Below, piece after piece: positions 43,475 to 51,013 of a stretch of DNA of 64,000 bases. Position 1 is the stretch's first letter; every line of letters begins with the position of its first letter. The notes under the pieces were generated by a model. The model did no database searches. It saw only the letters and a program-made list of their open reading frames with translations, and was not told the DNA's origin. Source of the DNA: FEB-22 sp003105195 (GTDB lineage: Bacteria; Pseudomonadota; Alphaproteobacteria; Rhizobiales; Xanthobacteraceae). The position numbers and the translations under genes are program-made. The DNA lies in the NCBI GenBank assembly GCA_027493405.1, contig JAOSKV010000047.1:124001-188000 (forward strand), given 5' to 3'.

Positions 43475-43511
43475 GGCAGGTTCGAATCGGTTCTGCCCGG
43501 CGGCTCCACCA
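43475..43511 (+). other. tRNA-like 3' end relic
   Basis: GGCAG-GTTCGAATC-GGTT-CTGCC followed by CGGCGGCTCCACCA looks like a T-arm and alanine-type acceptor end of a tRNA or tmRNA, with GGTT inserted in the T-arm. No 5' half is present: only 29 bases separate it from the hisI stop. It cannot be a working tRNA gene. Confidence 0.3.
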
Positions 43512-43530
43512 TTTTCTTCGCTTCCTGATT

Positions 43531-43582
43531 TGGCGCATCTTCTTGCGCCGAACCGGTGCCCACTTCGACGGGAAATGCTCTA
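43531..43582. repeat. 52-nt palindromic repeat overlapping a stop codon, copy 2
   Basis: It shares the TGGCGCAT opening, the GCGAACCGGT/CGAACCGGT core, CCACTTCG and the closing TAG with the element at 29421-29473, but its outer stem is eroded. It includes the TAG stop of the CoA-ester lyase gene on the minus strand. Confidence 0.65.
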
Positions 43583-44461
43583 CGCCATCCCCGCCGCCTT
43601 GGCGCGCGCCAGCACCTGGCGGGCCTTGGCGAGGTGGGGCTGGTCGAACATCACGCCGTCGATCGCCACCACGCCGGCGCCGGGATGGGCCGCGAAGGCG
43701 GCGACCACGCGGTTCGCCTCGGCGATGCGCTCGGGGGAGGGCGTGAACACCTCGTTGATCACGGCGACCTGCGCCGGGTGGATCGCCATCTTGGCCGTAA
43801 AGCCGTCGCGGCGCGCCTCCTCGGCCTCCGCGCGCAGGCCGTCGGCGTTGCGGAAGTCCACATAGACGGTGTCGATCGCCTGCACGCGCGCGGCGGCCGC
43901 GGCGGCGAGGCAGAGGTTGCGCGCGAGCCGGTAGGGCCCGGTGAAGCGGCCGGCGGCATCGCGATTGGTCTCGCTGCCGAGCTCGACCGAGAGGTCCTCG
44001 GCGCCCCAGGTGAGGCCCGTGAGGCGGCGGCTCGCGCCGCGATAGCTGCCGCCGACGAACAGCGCGGCCGCGGTCTCGGTGGCGATCGGGACGATGGCGA
44101 TCGCGCCGTCGGCGAGGCCGTGGACCGCCTCGCGCGCCGTGAGCTTGGCGTCGAGATGCAGCACCGAGGGCCCGCCTTCCGCCTTGGGCAGCATCACGGC
44201 GTCGGGGGCGCCCGCCACCACCGCGTCGAGGTCGGCGTCGGTCAGCCCGGTCTCCAGCGCGTTGACGCGCACGATCAGGCGCGGCCGGCCCGCGCGCGGG
44301 GCGTGCGCGCGCAGGAAGGCGAGCGCGCCGGCGCGGGCCGCCGGCTTGGCGTCGGGGGCGACCGAATCCTCGAGGTCGAGGATCAGGGCGTCGGCGCCGC
44401 TGTCGAGGCCGCGCGCGAGCTTCTTCTCGCTGTCGGCCGGCACGAACAGGAGCGAGCGCAT
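43580..44461 (-). CDS. HpcH/HpaI-family CoA ester lyase (citrate lyase beta-like)
   Basis: This 293-residue TIM-barrel protein matches the CitE-like group: RSLLFVPADSEKKLARGL at the start, ADALILDLEDSVAPD near residue 24, the LIVRVNALETG strand, MLPKAEGG near residue 90, and TWGAEDLSVELG near residue 150. Members cleave or form malyl-, citramalyl- or similar CoA esters. The MaoC-type hydratase gene ends one base before its start, so a methylmalyl/mesaconyl-CoA type pathway is a reasonable guess. Confidence 0.88.
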   Translation of the reverse strand: MRSLLFVPADSEKKLARGLDSGADALILDLEDSVAPDAKPAARAGALAFLRAHAPRAGRPRLIVRVNALETGLTDADLDAVVAGAPDAVMLPKAEGGPSVLHLDAKLTAREAVHGLADGAIAIVPIATETAAALFVGGSYRGASRRLTGLTWGAEDLSVELGSETNRDAAGRFTGPYRLARNLCLAAAAAARVQAIDTVYVDFRNADGLRAEAEEARRDGFTAKMAIHPAQVAVINEVFTPSPERIAEANRVVAAFAAHPGAGVVAIDGVMFDQPHLAKARQVLARAKAAGMA

Positions 44462-44462
44462 G

Positions 44463-44942
44463 TCAGGCCGGGCGCATGCGCATGAAGGCCTGGCGCCGGC
44501 ACTCGGCGACCAGCTTGCCGTCCTGGTTGTAGGCGCGGTGGTGCAGCTCGACGATGCCGGCGCCGGGCCGCGATCTCGACTCGCGCTTGCCGATCACCTC
44601 GGTGGTGCAGCGGACCGTGTCGCCCTCGAACAGGGGATGCGGGAACTTGACCTCGTGCATGCCGAGGTTCGCGATGGTCGTGCCGACGGTCAGGTCGGTC
44701 ACCGAGATGCCGATCATCAGCCCGAGCGTGAACAGCGAGTTCATCAGCGGCTGGCCCCACTCGGTCTCCTGCTCGCAGAAGTGGCGGTCGATGTGCAGCG
44801 GCTGCGGGTTGAGCGTCATGTTGGAGAACAGCATGTTGTCCATCTGCGTCACCGTGCGGGTGAGGCGATGCTCGTAGAGCTCCCCGGCCACGAAATCCTC
44901 GAAATAGAGCCCGCCGCGCGGGTGGCGTGTCCTCTGGTCCAT
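44463..44942 (-). CDS. MaoC-family dehydratase (mesaconyl-CoA hydratase-like)
   Basis: The 159-residue hot-dog-fold protein carries a MaoC signature (LTRTVTQMDNMLFSNMTLNPQPLHID near residues 28-53, with the catalytic Asp/His pair). It also has GTTIANLGMHEVKFPHPLFEGDT near residue 88. Together with the CitE-like lyase it resembles the mesaconyl-CoA hydratase/lyase pairs. The ATG at 44942 is preceded by GAGGAGACGGAG. It is divergent from the transglycosylase gene. Confidence 0.88.
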   Translation of the reverse strand: MDQRTRHPRGGLYFEDFVAGELYEHRLTRTVTQMDNMLFSNMTLNPQPLHIDRHFCEQETEWGQPLMNSLFTLGLMIGISVTDLTVGTTIANLGMHEVKFPHPLFEGDTVRCTTEVIGKRESRSRPGAGIVELHHRAYNQDGKLVAECRRQAFMRMRPA

Positions 44943-45033
44943 CTCCGTCTCCTCGAGCGACGCACGAAGTCTTAACAGGTCGTTTACCATACTGGGCCAT
45001 CCTGCGAAGCGGCCGCGAAGGACCGTTACGCGC

Positions 45034-45987
45034 ATGGACGCCCAGATCGATATCGGCGCCCGGATCACCGGCGCCACCACCGACATCGCGACCAAGGTCA
45101 CGAACGCGATCCGCGAGGCCGCGCGGCTGACCGGGGCGGGCTTCGACTACCTCTTGAAGACGGCGATCCGCGAGTCGAACCTCAATCCCGAGGTCAAGGC
45201 GCCGACCTCCTCGGCGACCGGCCTGTTCCAGTTCATCGACCAGACCTGGCTCGAGACGCTCAAGACCGAGGGACCGGCGCTGGGCTACGGCCGCTTCGCC
45301 GACGCGATCGTGCAGACCGCATCGGGCCGCTACATCGTGCCGGACGCGGCCATGCACCGCGAGATCATGGAGCTGCGCAAGGACCCGACCGCCAATGCGG
45401 TCATGGCCGGCGCCTTCACCAACCGCAATGCGGACGTGCTGTCCGCGCGGCTGCAGCGCGATCCGACCGAGGGCGAGCTCTACATGGCGCACTTCCTCGG
45501 ACCGGCGGGCGCCGCGCGCTTCATCGCCTCGGCCGAGAGCACGCCCGACGGGCGCGCCGCGGACCTGTTCCCGAAGGCGGCGCGCGCGAACCGCTCGATC
45601 TTCTACGACCGCGCCGGCAATGCCCGCAGCCTGTCGCAGGTCTACGCCACGCTGGCCGCCAAGCACGGCAGCAACCAGACGGTCGCGCGCGCCGCGCCGG
45701 TGCCGGCGGCGCCGCCGCTGCTGCAGGTGCGCGAGGTCGCGGCGCCGGCCACGGTCGCCTATGCGGAGGAGACGCGACCGGTGTTCCACGGCCTGTTCCG
45801 CAGCGAGACGCGCGGCGCGGTGGCCCCGGTCGTCACCCGGCTCTGGGGGCCGGGCGGCGCTGCGCGCACCCAGCTCGCCAACGCGGTGACGCCGGCCTCG
45901 GCCACGAGCCGCATTGCGGCGCCGGGCCGGATCGGCGCGCCGCTCGACCTGTTCAGCTTCCTGCGCCCGGGAATCCGCTCCTCCTGA
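45034..45987 (+). CDS. lytic transglycosylase SLT domain protein
   Basis: The 317-residue protein contains an SLT-like lysozyme fold near residues 35-150 (FDYLLKTAIRESNLNPEVKA with the catalytic Glu, SATGLFQFIDQTWLETL, then ELYMAHFLGPAGAARFI). The C-terminal half is Ala/Pro-rich and probably unstructured. No standard signal peptide is evident, as in alphaproteobacterial flagellum-linked transglycosylases. It would cut peptidoglycan locally. The DUF2336, HPt and receiver genes follow. Confidence 0.85.
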   Translation: MDAQIDIGARITGATTDIATKVTNAIREAARLTGAGFDYLLKTAIRESNLNPEVKAPTSSATGLFQFIDQTWLETLKTEGPALGYGRFADAIVQTASGRYIVPDAAMHREIMELRKDPTANAVMAGAFTNRNADVLSARLQRDPTEGELYMAHFLGPAGAARFIASAESTPDGRAADLFPKAARANRSIFYDRAGNARSLSQVYATLAAKHGSNQTVARAAPVPAAPPLLQVREVAAPATVAYAEETRPVFHGLFRSETRGAVAPVVTRLWGPGGAARTQLANAVTPASATSRIAAPGRIGAPLDLFSFLRPGIRSS

Positions 45988-46131
45988 GGCCGCGGCGCAC
46001 CCCGCGCCGGTTAAGAATTCATCAACAAACACAGATGGTTATGGTGAACGCTTTGTTAAGCGGTTGCGCGTAGACTCCGCTGTGTCGGCTGCGGCTGTCC
46101 GCGCAGCCCGTGGTGTCGCGTTGGTCGAGAC

Positions 46132-47271
46132 ATGATCGTTCGTCACTTTCTGCATTGGGTGCGCACCGCGCAGGTCGGCGAGCGCGCCGACGCCACCAGC
46201 GCTCTCGCCCGCGCCTTCCTCTATTCGGATCTTACGCCCGACGACCGGATCGCCGCCGAGGGCGCGATGGTCATGCTGCTCGACGATCCCTCGCCGCTGG
46301 TGCGGCGCGCGCTCGCCGAGGCGCTGGCGGCGAGCCCGGAGGCGCCGCCCGCCGTGATCCTGGCGCTCAGCTCCGACCAGCCGGACGTCTCGTCCGTGGT
46401 GCTCGAGCGCTCGCCGCTGCTGCTCGACGCCGACCTGGTCGATGCCATCGGCGCCGGCGCGTCGGCCGTGCAGGCGGCCGTGGCGCGCCGCGCCGCCGTG
46501 CCGCGCGCGATCGCGGCCGCGCTCGCCGAGGTCGGATCGGCCGAGGCCTGCCTCACGCTGATCGAGAACCCGGGCGCCGAGATCGCACCGTTCTCGATCG
46601 ACCGCATCGTCGAGCGCCACGGGCACCTGGCGGCGATCCGCGAGAGCCTGCTCACGCGCGCGGACCTGCCGGCCGCGACGCGACACGCGCTGGTGCTCAA
46701 GCTCTCCGCGACGCTCGCGGGCTTCGTGGTGGCGCGCGCCTGGCTCGACGAGATGCGCGCCGAACGCATCGCGCGCGAGGCCTGCGAGAAGGCGACCGTC
46801 ACGCTCGCGGCCGTGTCCGGCTCGGGCGAGGTGCGGCCGCTGGTGCGGCATCTGTGCGCCAGCGGGCAGATGACGGCCGGCCTGGTGCTGCGCGCGCTGC
46901 TCTCCGGCAACGTGCTGTTCTTCGAGGAGGCGCTGGCCGAGCTCTGCGGCCTGCCGGTCGCGCGCGTCGCGGCGCTGCTGCACGACCGGCGCGGCGCCGG
47001 CCTCAAGGCCGTGTACGAACGCGCCGGCCTGCCGGCCGCGATCTATCCGGCGTTCCGCGCGGCGCTGGAGGCGATGCACGACGACGGCCACCTCGCCGAG
47101 CCCGGCGGCGCGACCCGGCTCAAGCGCCGCATGGTGGAGCACGTGCTCACGAGCTGCGCCGAGATCCCGCCCGGCGAGGTCGAGCCGCTGGTGACGCTCC
47201 TGCGCCGCTACGCGACGGAGGCCGCGCGCGAGGAAGCGCGCATGTTCTGCGACGAGCTGGTGGCGGCGTAA
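46132..47271 (+). CDS. DUF2336 family protein
   Basis: This 379-residue, Ala- and Arg-rich all-helical protein matches the alphaproteobacterial DUF2336 family, with HEAT-like repeats such as LDDPSPLVRRALAEALA near residue 50 and LVLRALLSGNVLFFEEALAEL near residue 250. DUF2336 genes often occur beside chemotaxis-like signalling genes, and their role is unknown. The AT-rich stretch 46005-46060 before it may contain the promoter. Confidence 0.82.
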   Translation: MIVRHFLHWVRTAQVGERADATSALARAFLYSDLTPDDRIAAEGAMVMLLDDPSPLVRRALAEALAASPEAPPAVILALSSDQPDVSSVVLERSPLLLDADLVDAIGAGASAVQAAVARRAAVPRAIAAALAEVGSAEACLTLIENPGAEIAPFSIDRIVERHGHLAAIRESLLTRADLPAATRHALVLKLSATLAGFVVARAWLDEMRAERIAREACEKATVTLAAVSGSGEVRPLVRHLCASGQMTAGLVLRALLSGNVLFFEEALAELCGLPVARVAALLHDRRGAGLKAVYERAGLPAAIYPAFRAALEAMHDDGHLAEPGGATRLKRRMVEHVLTSCAEIPPGEVEPLVTLLRRYATEAAREEARMFCDELVAA

Positions 47272-47342
47272 CGCGCGACAAGGCGGGCACCGGTCCGGCG
47301 CAGTCGCGCTCCCGGTGCCGCCGCCCGGCCGAAAAACTGCCG

Positions 47343-47942
47343 CTACGGATGATCGCTCGGCGCGATCGAGGGGGCGAAGATGCCTTCCAGGTATTCGGGC
47401 CGGTCGCGGTTCTCGTGGCGCAGGAACTCGTCGGTCACCTGGCGCAGCTTCTGCGCGAGCCGCCCGGCCGTGATCTCGGAATTGCCGCGCGCGTTCTCAT
47501 GGGTGATGGCGCGGATCGCGTCGACGTGCTGGTCGATCAGGGTCATCGGGATGCGCGCCATCTCGGGCGTGTGCTCGATCAGCCGGCACAGGCTCTCGGC
47601 CACCGGCTCGACCAGGGGAAAGCCGAAGGTCGCGGCCTGACCCTTGATGTCGTGGGCGGCGCGGAACAGGAGGTCGCGACTGACGTCGTTGAGGCCGGCG
47701 CGCTTGGCCTCGCCGCGGGCGGCGTCGAGGCGATCGCACTCGTGGGCCATCCAGCCGGAGAACTCCACGGCGAGCTCGGCGAGCGCCGCCTCGGCGCGCT
47801 CGATCGGGTCGTCCTTGAAGGCTGGCTTCGCCTTCATGACGGCCTTCTTCAGCGTGTTCTTGGGAACGATGACCTGGTAGTCGTCGAAGGTGCTCACTGC
47901 CGCCTCGACCTTCTGCGCAGGATTCTTGTTGTCGTCCATCAT
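47343..47942 (-). CDS. HPt domain phosphotransfer protein
   Basis: The 199-residue protein has an HPt domain at about residues 60-175, with the phosphorylatable His97 in FRAAHDIKGQAATFG. It would pass phosphate between a kinase and a response regulator. The N-terminal 50 residues are Lys-rich and of unknown role. It lies seven bases after the CheY-like gene on the same strand, and together with it looks like one phosphorelay pair. Confidence 0.87.
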   Translation of the reverse strand: MMDDNKNPAQKVEAAVSTFDDYQVIVPKNTLKKAVMKAKPAFKDDPIERAEAALAELAVEFSGWMAHECDRLDAARGEAKRAGLNDVSRDLLFRAAHDIKGQAATFGFPLVEPVAESLCRLIEHTPEMARIPMTLIDQHVDAIRAITHENARGNSEITAGRLAQKLRQVTDEFLRHENRDRPEYLEGIFAPSIAPSDHP

Positions 47943-47949
47943 GTCTCTC

Positions 47950-48495
47950 TTACACCGAGCTCTTGGCCTTCTCGAGCAGCGGCTGCTGGCTGATCACGTC
48001 CGCCTTGCCGCCCTTGCGGCGTTCCGGCCCGGCGTAGTTGGGGTTGACGTTGCGCCGCCGGTCCGGCCCGAAATAGCTGCGGGTCTTGATGAAGGGACGC
48101 GGATTGGCGACGATGTTGAGGATGCGCTGGTAGAGCGCCTTGGCCGAGATCGGCTTGGCGAGGAACTCCGTGACGCCCGCGTCGCGCGCCGCGATCACCC
48201 GCTTCTTCTCGGAATGGCCGGTCAGCATGATGATGGGGACGTAGGGGTTCTGGTTGGCGCCGGGCTGGCGGATCATCTGGGTCAGCTCGAGGCCGTCGAA
48301 GATCGGCATCGCCCAATCCGTAATGACGATGTCGGGTGAATAGTGGGTAAAGGCCTCCAGGCCCGCGGCGCCGTCTTCCGCTTCGTAGACCTCGCGCGTG
48401 CCGAAGCCGTGCAGCAGCTGGCGCAGGATGCGGCGCATGTGCGCGTTGTCGTCGATGATGAGGAATCGCAGGCGATTGAAGTCGATCCGGACCAT
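47950..48495 (-). CDS. CheY-like response regulator with a conserved tail
   Basis: This 181-residue protein has a complete receiver domain (Asp15/Asp16, phosphoacceptor Asp60 in VITDWAMP, Thr in MLTGH, Lys113 in LAKPIS). A 55-residue tail follows with two similar short blocks, FGPDRRRN and AGPERRKG. The tail may be a docking site for a partner. It is the first gene of an operon with the HPt protein and stands next to DUF2336. Confidence 0.88.
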   Translation of the reverse strand: MVRIDFNRLRFLIIDDNAHMRRILRQLLHGFGTREVYEAEDGAAGLEAFTHYSPDIVITDWAMPIFDGLELTQMIRQPGANQNPYVPIIMLTGHSEKKRVIAARDAGVTEFLAKPISAKALYQRILNIVANPRPFIKTRSYFGPDRRRNVNPNYAGPERRKGGKADVISQQPLLEKAKSSV

Positions 48496-48632
48496 GACGC
48501 AGCCTCGAGGATGCGCGGCGGATGTTGCGCAAGACCTCCGGGTTCCGTCTTAGGGGATGTGCCGTTAAGGAAGCGTTAGCCGTCGCGCCCGAAGGGCGCC
48601 GGGAAGCTACGAGGGGCCGGCGCCGCCCTGCC

Positions 48633-49409
48633 TCAATAGCCGAACTGCTCGCGCAGGATGCGCTCGTCGAGGCTGTGGCCGGGATCGAACAGCATGTGCA
48701 TGTCGATCGCGTGGTCCATGGCGATCTCGACGCGGGCGACCCAGCGCACCTCGTCGTGGTCGGCGACGGCGGCGACCGGGCGCTTGTCCGCCTCCAGCAC
48801 GCTGACCGTCACGCGCGCCGTGTCGGGCAGCAGGGCGCCGCGCCAGCGGCGCGGCCGGAACGGGCTGATCGGGGTGAGCGCGAGCAGGGGGGCGTTGATC
48901 GGAATGATCGGCCCCTGGGCCGAGAGGTTGTAGGCCGTGGAGCCGGCCGGGGTCGCGACCAGCACGCCGTCGGCGACCAGCTCGGCGAGCCGCTCCTTGC
49001 GGTCCACGTCGATGCGCAGGCGGGCCGCCTGGTGGGTCTGGCGGAACACCGAGACCTCGTTGATGGCGCGGTGCTCGTGGCGGCGCCCCGTCGTGTCCTC
49101 GGCGCGCATGATCAGCGGGTGGATGACGGTGGTCTCGGCCGCGGCGAGGCGCTCGGCGAGCGCATCCTCCGCGAAGTCGTTCATGAGGAAGCCGATGGTG
49201 CCGCGATGCATGCCGTAGATCGGCTTGCCGGCCGTCATGAAGGCGTGCAGGGTCTGCAGCATCAGGCCGTCGCCGCCGAGCGCGACGATCACGTCGGCGC
49301 TCTCGGCCGGGTGGTTGCCGTAGCGGGCGGCGAGCCGGGCGAGCGCCTCCTGCGCCTCCGGGCTCTGGCTGGCGACGAAGGCGATCCGCTCGTAGGGCCG
49401 GGGGCTCAT
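48633..49409 (-). CDS. nadK: NAD kinase
   Basis: A 258-residue enzyme that phosphorylates NAD to NADP. The GGDG motif is in VALGGDGLMLQTL near residue 44. MHRGTIGFLMND (the usual GNxGxLGF region) and ATPAGSTAYNLSAQGPI follow near residue 151. The length fits the alphaproteobacterial form. It is divergent from cutA, with 44 bases in between. Confidence 0.95.
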   Translation of the reverse strand: MSPRPYERIAFVASQSPEAQEALARLAARYGNHPAESADVIVALGGDGLMLQTLHAFMTAGKPIYGMHRGTIGFLMNDFAEDALAERLAAAETTVIHPLIMRAEDTTGRRHEHRAINEVSVFRQTHQAARLRIDVDRKERLAELVADGVLVATPAGSTAYNLSAQGPIIPINAPLLALTPISPFRPRRWRGALLPDTARVTVSVLEADKRPVAAVADHDEVRWVARVEIAMDHAIDMHMLFDPGHSLDERILREQFGY

Positions 49410-49453
49410 CTCTTGCCTGAAGCCGGCTGCGCAAGGGCCGACGGAGAAACCGG

Positions 49454-49786
49454 ATGACGGAACAGGACCGCGCGGTATTCGTGTATACGACGTGGCCGTC
49501 CCTTGTCGAGGCGGAGCAGGCGGGGCGCGGCCTGGTGGAGCGGCGCCTGTGCGCCTGCGTCAACATCCTGCCGGGCATGATCTCGCTCTACCGCTGGGAG
49601 GGCGCGATCGAGCGCGGCGAGGAGGTCGTGATGATCGTCAAGACGCGCGCCTCGCTGGTCGAGGCCGTGCGCGCGGCCGTGAAGGCGATGCATTCCTATA
49701 CGACGCCGGCGATCCTGGTGCTGCCGCTCGAAGGCGGCGACGCGGCCTATCTGCGATGGATGATGGACGAGACGAAGGCGGGGTAG
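49454..49786 (+). CDS. cutA: divalent cation tolerance protein
   Basis: This 110-residue trimeric protein has the CutA1 signature: LVERRLCACVNILPGMISLYRW near residue 27, then EEVVMIVKTRASLV and YTTPAILVLPLEGGDAAYLRWM. It is a small cytoplasmic ferredoxin-like fold; its role in copper tolerance is old and uncertain. It converges on the TPR gene with a palindrome in between. Confidence 0.93.
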   Translation: MTEQDRAVFVYTTWPSLVEAEQAGRGLVERRLCACVNILPGMISLYRWEGAIERGEEVVMIVKTRASLVEAVRAAVKAMHSYTTPAILVLPLEGGDAAYLRWMMDETKAG

Positions 49787-49799
49787 CCTGAAGACGGGG

Positions 49800-49821
49800 A
49801 TGGCCGGGCAAGCCCGGCCAT
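49800..49821. repeat. REP-like perfect palindrome, probably a bidirectional terminator
   Basis: ATGGCCGGGC and GCCCGGCCAT form a perfect 10-bp inverted repeat around AA, between the convergent cutA and TPR genes. The same ATGGCCGGG palindrome type occurs often between genes in Bradyrhizobium relatives. No T-run follows on either strand. Confidence 0.7.
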
Positions 49822-49847
49822 GACGCGCGCAATCGGCTCCGGAAGCG

Positions 49848-50399
49848 TCAGTACGTGACGGTGCCTTCCATGCCGCCCTTGAGGTCCTGATATTCCCGGC
49901 AGGTGGTGCCGCAGATCAGGCGGATGGTCTCCAGGTGGTCGGCGGCTTTCAGCAGGTTGCCCTGCTCGACGTGCCACATGCCGTAGTACTGCCAGGTGCG
50001 GACGTGCTTCGGGTCGGCCGCGAGCGCGCGCTCGTACCAGTGCTTGGCGTCGTCGTAGCGGCCGAGCTTGCGGCTCGTGAAGCCGAGATAGTTGGCGACG
50101 TCCGGGTGCTCGTCCTCCTCGAGCGCCTTGAAGGCCGCGAAGGCGGCCTCGTAGCGGCCGGCCTGCACCAGCGCATGGGCCGCGCGATAGCCGTCGCGGA
50201 ATTCCTGCTCGGACTTCTTCCGCTTCTTCGGCTTCGGCGCCTGCTCGGAGCCCTTCTGCTGGCTCGAAGGCACGGGGCCGGGCGGGGTGCGCGGCTCCGG
50301 CTCGCCGCCGCCGGCCGCGAGCGCGCCACCGAGGCCGAGCGAAAGCGTGAACAACCCGGCGACCGCCGCGGCGCCGAGACGATCCGTGAGACGTGTCAT
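49848..50399 (-). CDS. exported TPR-repeat protein
   Basis: The 183-residue protein has a signal peptide (residues 1-29), a Pro/Lys-rich linker (about 33-65) and two to three TPR units (AHALVQAGRYEAAFAAFKAL, then LGRYDDAKHWYERALAADP near residue 112, then VEQGNLLKAADHLETI). A pair of Cys near the C-terminus (LICGTTCREY) may form a disulfide. It likely scaffolds periplasmic interactions. The ATG at 50399 directly precedes the signal peptide. Confidence 0.8.
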   Translation of the reverse strand: MTRLTDRLGAAAVAGLFTLSLGLGGALAAGGGEPEPRTPPGPVPSSQQKGSEQAPKPKKRKKSEQEFRDGYRAAHALVQAGRYEAAFAAFKALEEDEHPDVANYLGFTSRKLGRYDDAKHWYERALAADPKHVRTWQYYGMWHVEQGNLLKAADHLETIRLICGTTCREYQDLKGGMEGTVTY

Positions 50400-51013
50400 T
50401 GCATGCTCCCTGGCTGAACGAGGCATCGACCCGGCCGTCACGGGGGCCCCCTCCCAGAGTGACCGTCGATCCATGATAGACGCGAACACGGCCAAGGCGG
50501 GGTCCATTCCGGTGCGGGAATTTCAACTCGCCGTGAATTGTGCCATGCGGCCCCGGCATCGCGGGGCCGGTCACGACCTGTGCCCGTCTTGACTCCGGCC
50601 GCGCTCCGTAACATCGTGCCGGCGTGCTGGTTCCCCGGTGTGAGCCGGGGAGGAAAGAGGGAACACGGAGGGCGCTTGCGCCCAGCCGTGGCTGCCCCCG
50701 CAACTGTGAGCGGCGAGCCTTCGTCCGCATCGGCCACTGGGAAACTGGGAAGGCTGGGCGAGAGGCTGAGACCCGCGAGCCAGGAGACCTGCCAGCGCGG
50801 TCACCCAACCGGTGGGCGGGGAGCACCACACGGAGCGGTCTTTCGCAGCGGTGACACAAGAACCGTGGCGAAGGCCGTGCGAGTTTCTCTCACGACCTCG
50901 AACGTAGCGACCCAACGCTCGCGCCGCCGGCCGAGCGCTCGGCTCGCGTCCTTCGCCCCGGACGGGTGTTCACGAGGTCTCCCGCATCGGGAGCCGAGAC
51001 GAAGGGCGTCGCC
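50400..51013. other. 614-base gap: TPR gene 5' flank, cobalamin riboswitch and long leader
   Basis: No gene is called here. The first 180 bases are the 5' flank of the minus-strand TPR gene and the promoter area of the receptor gene. The riboswitch spans about 50621-50792. The final 220 bases are leader before the receptor start and contain the 7-bp pair GGTCACCCA/TGGGCGG-type hairpin near 50800-50820 as a possible expression platform. Confidence 0.55.
50621..50792 (+). ncRNA. cobalamin (AdoCbl) riboswitch
   Basis: The stretch has all hallmarks of the class: GGTTCCCCGGTGTGAGCC followed by GGGGAGGAAAGAGGGAACAC, then GGCTGCCCCCGCAACTGTGA, GCCACTGGGAAACTGGGAAGGC, and the B12 box GAGCCAGGAGACCTGCC at about 50777-50793. 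It precedes a TonB-dependent receptor on the same strand and should turn it off when cobalamin is plentiful. Confidence 0.95.

Noticed and set aside
43555..43590. CTTCGACGGGAAATGC stretch resembling the 5' end of tmRNA, after a CCA-like end at 43511, as in a permuted tmRNA gene
   Set aside because: The stretch belongs to the 52-nt repeat shared with 29421-29473 and overlaps a coding 3' end; no tag-peptide frame or pseudoknots were found.
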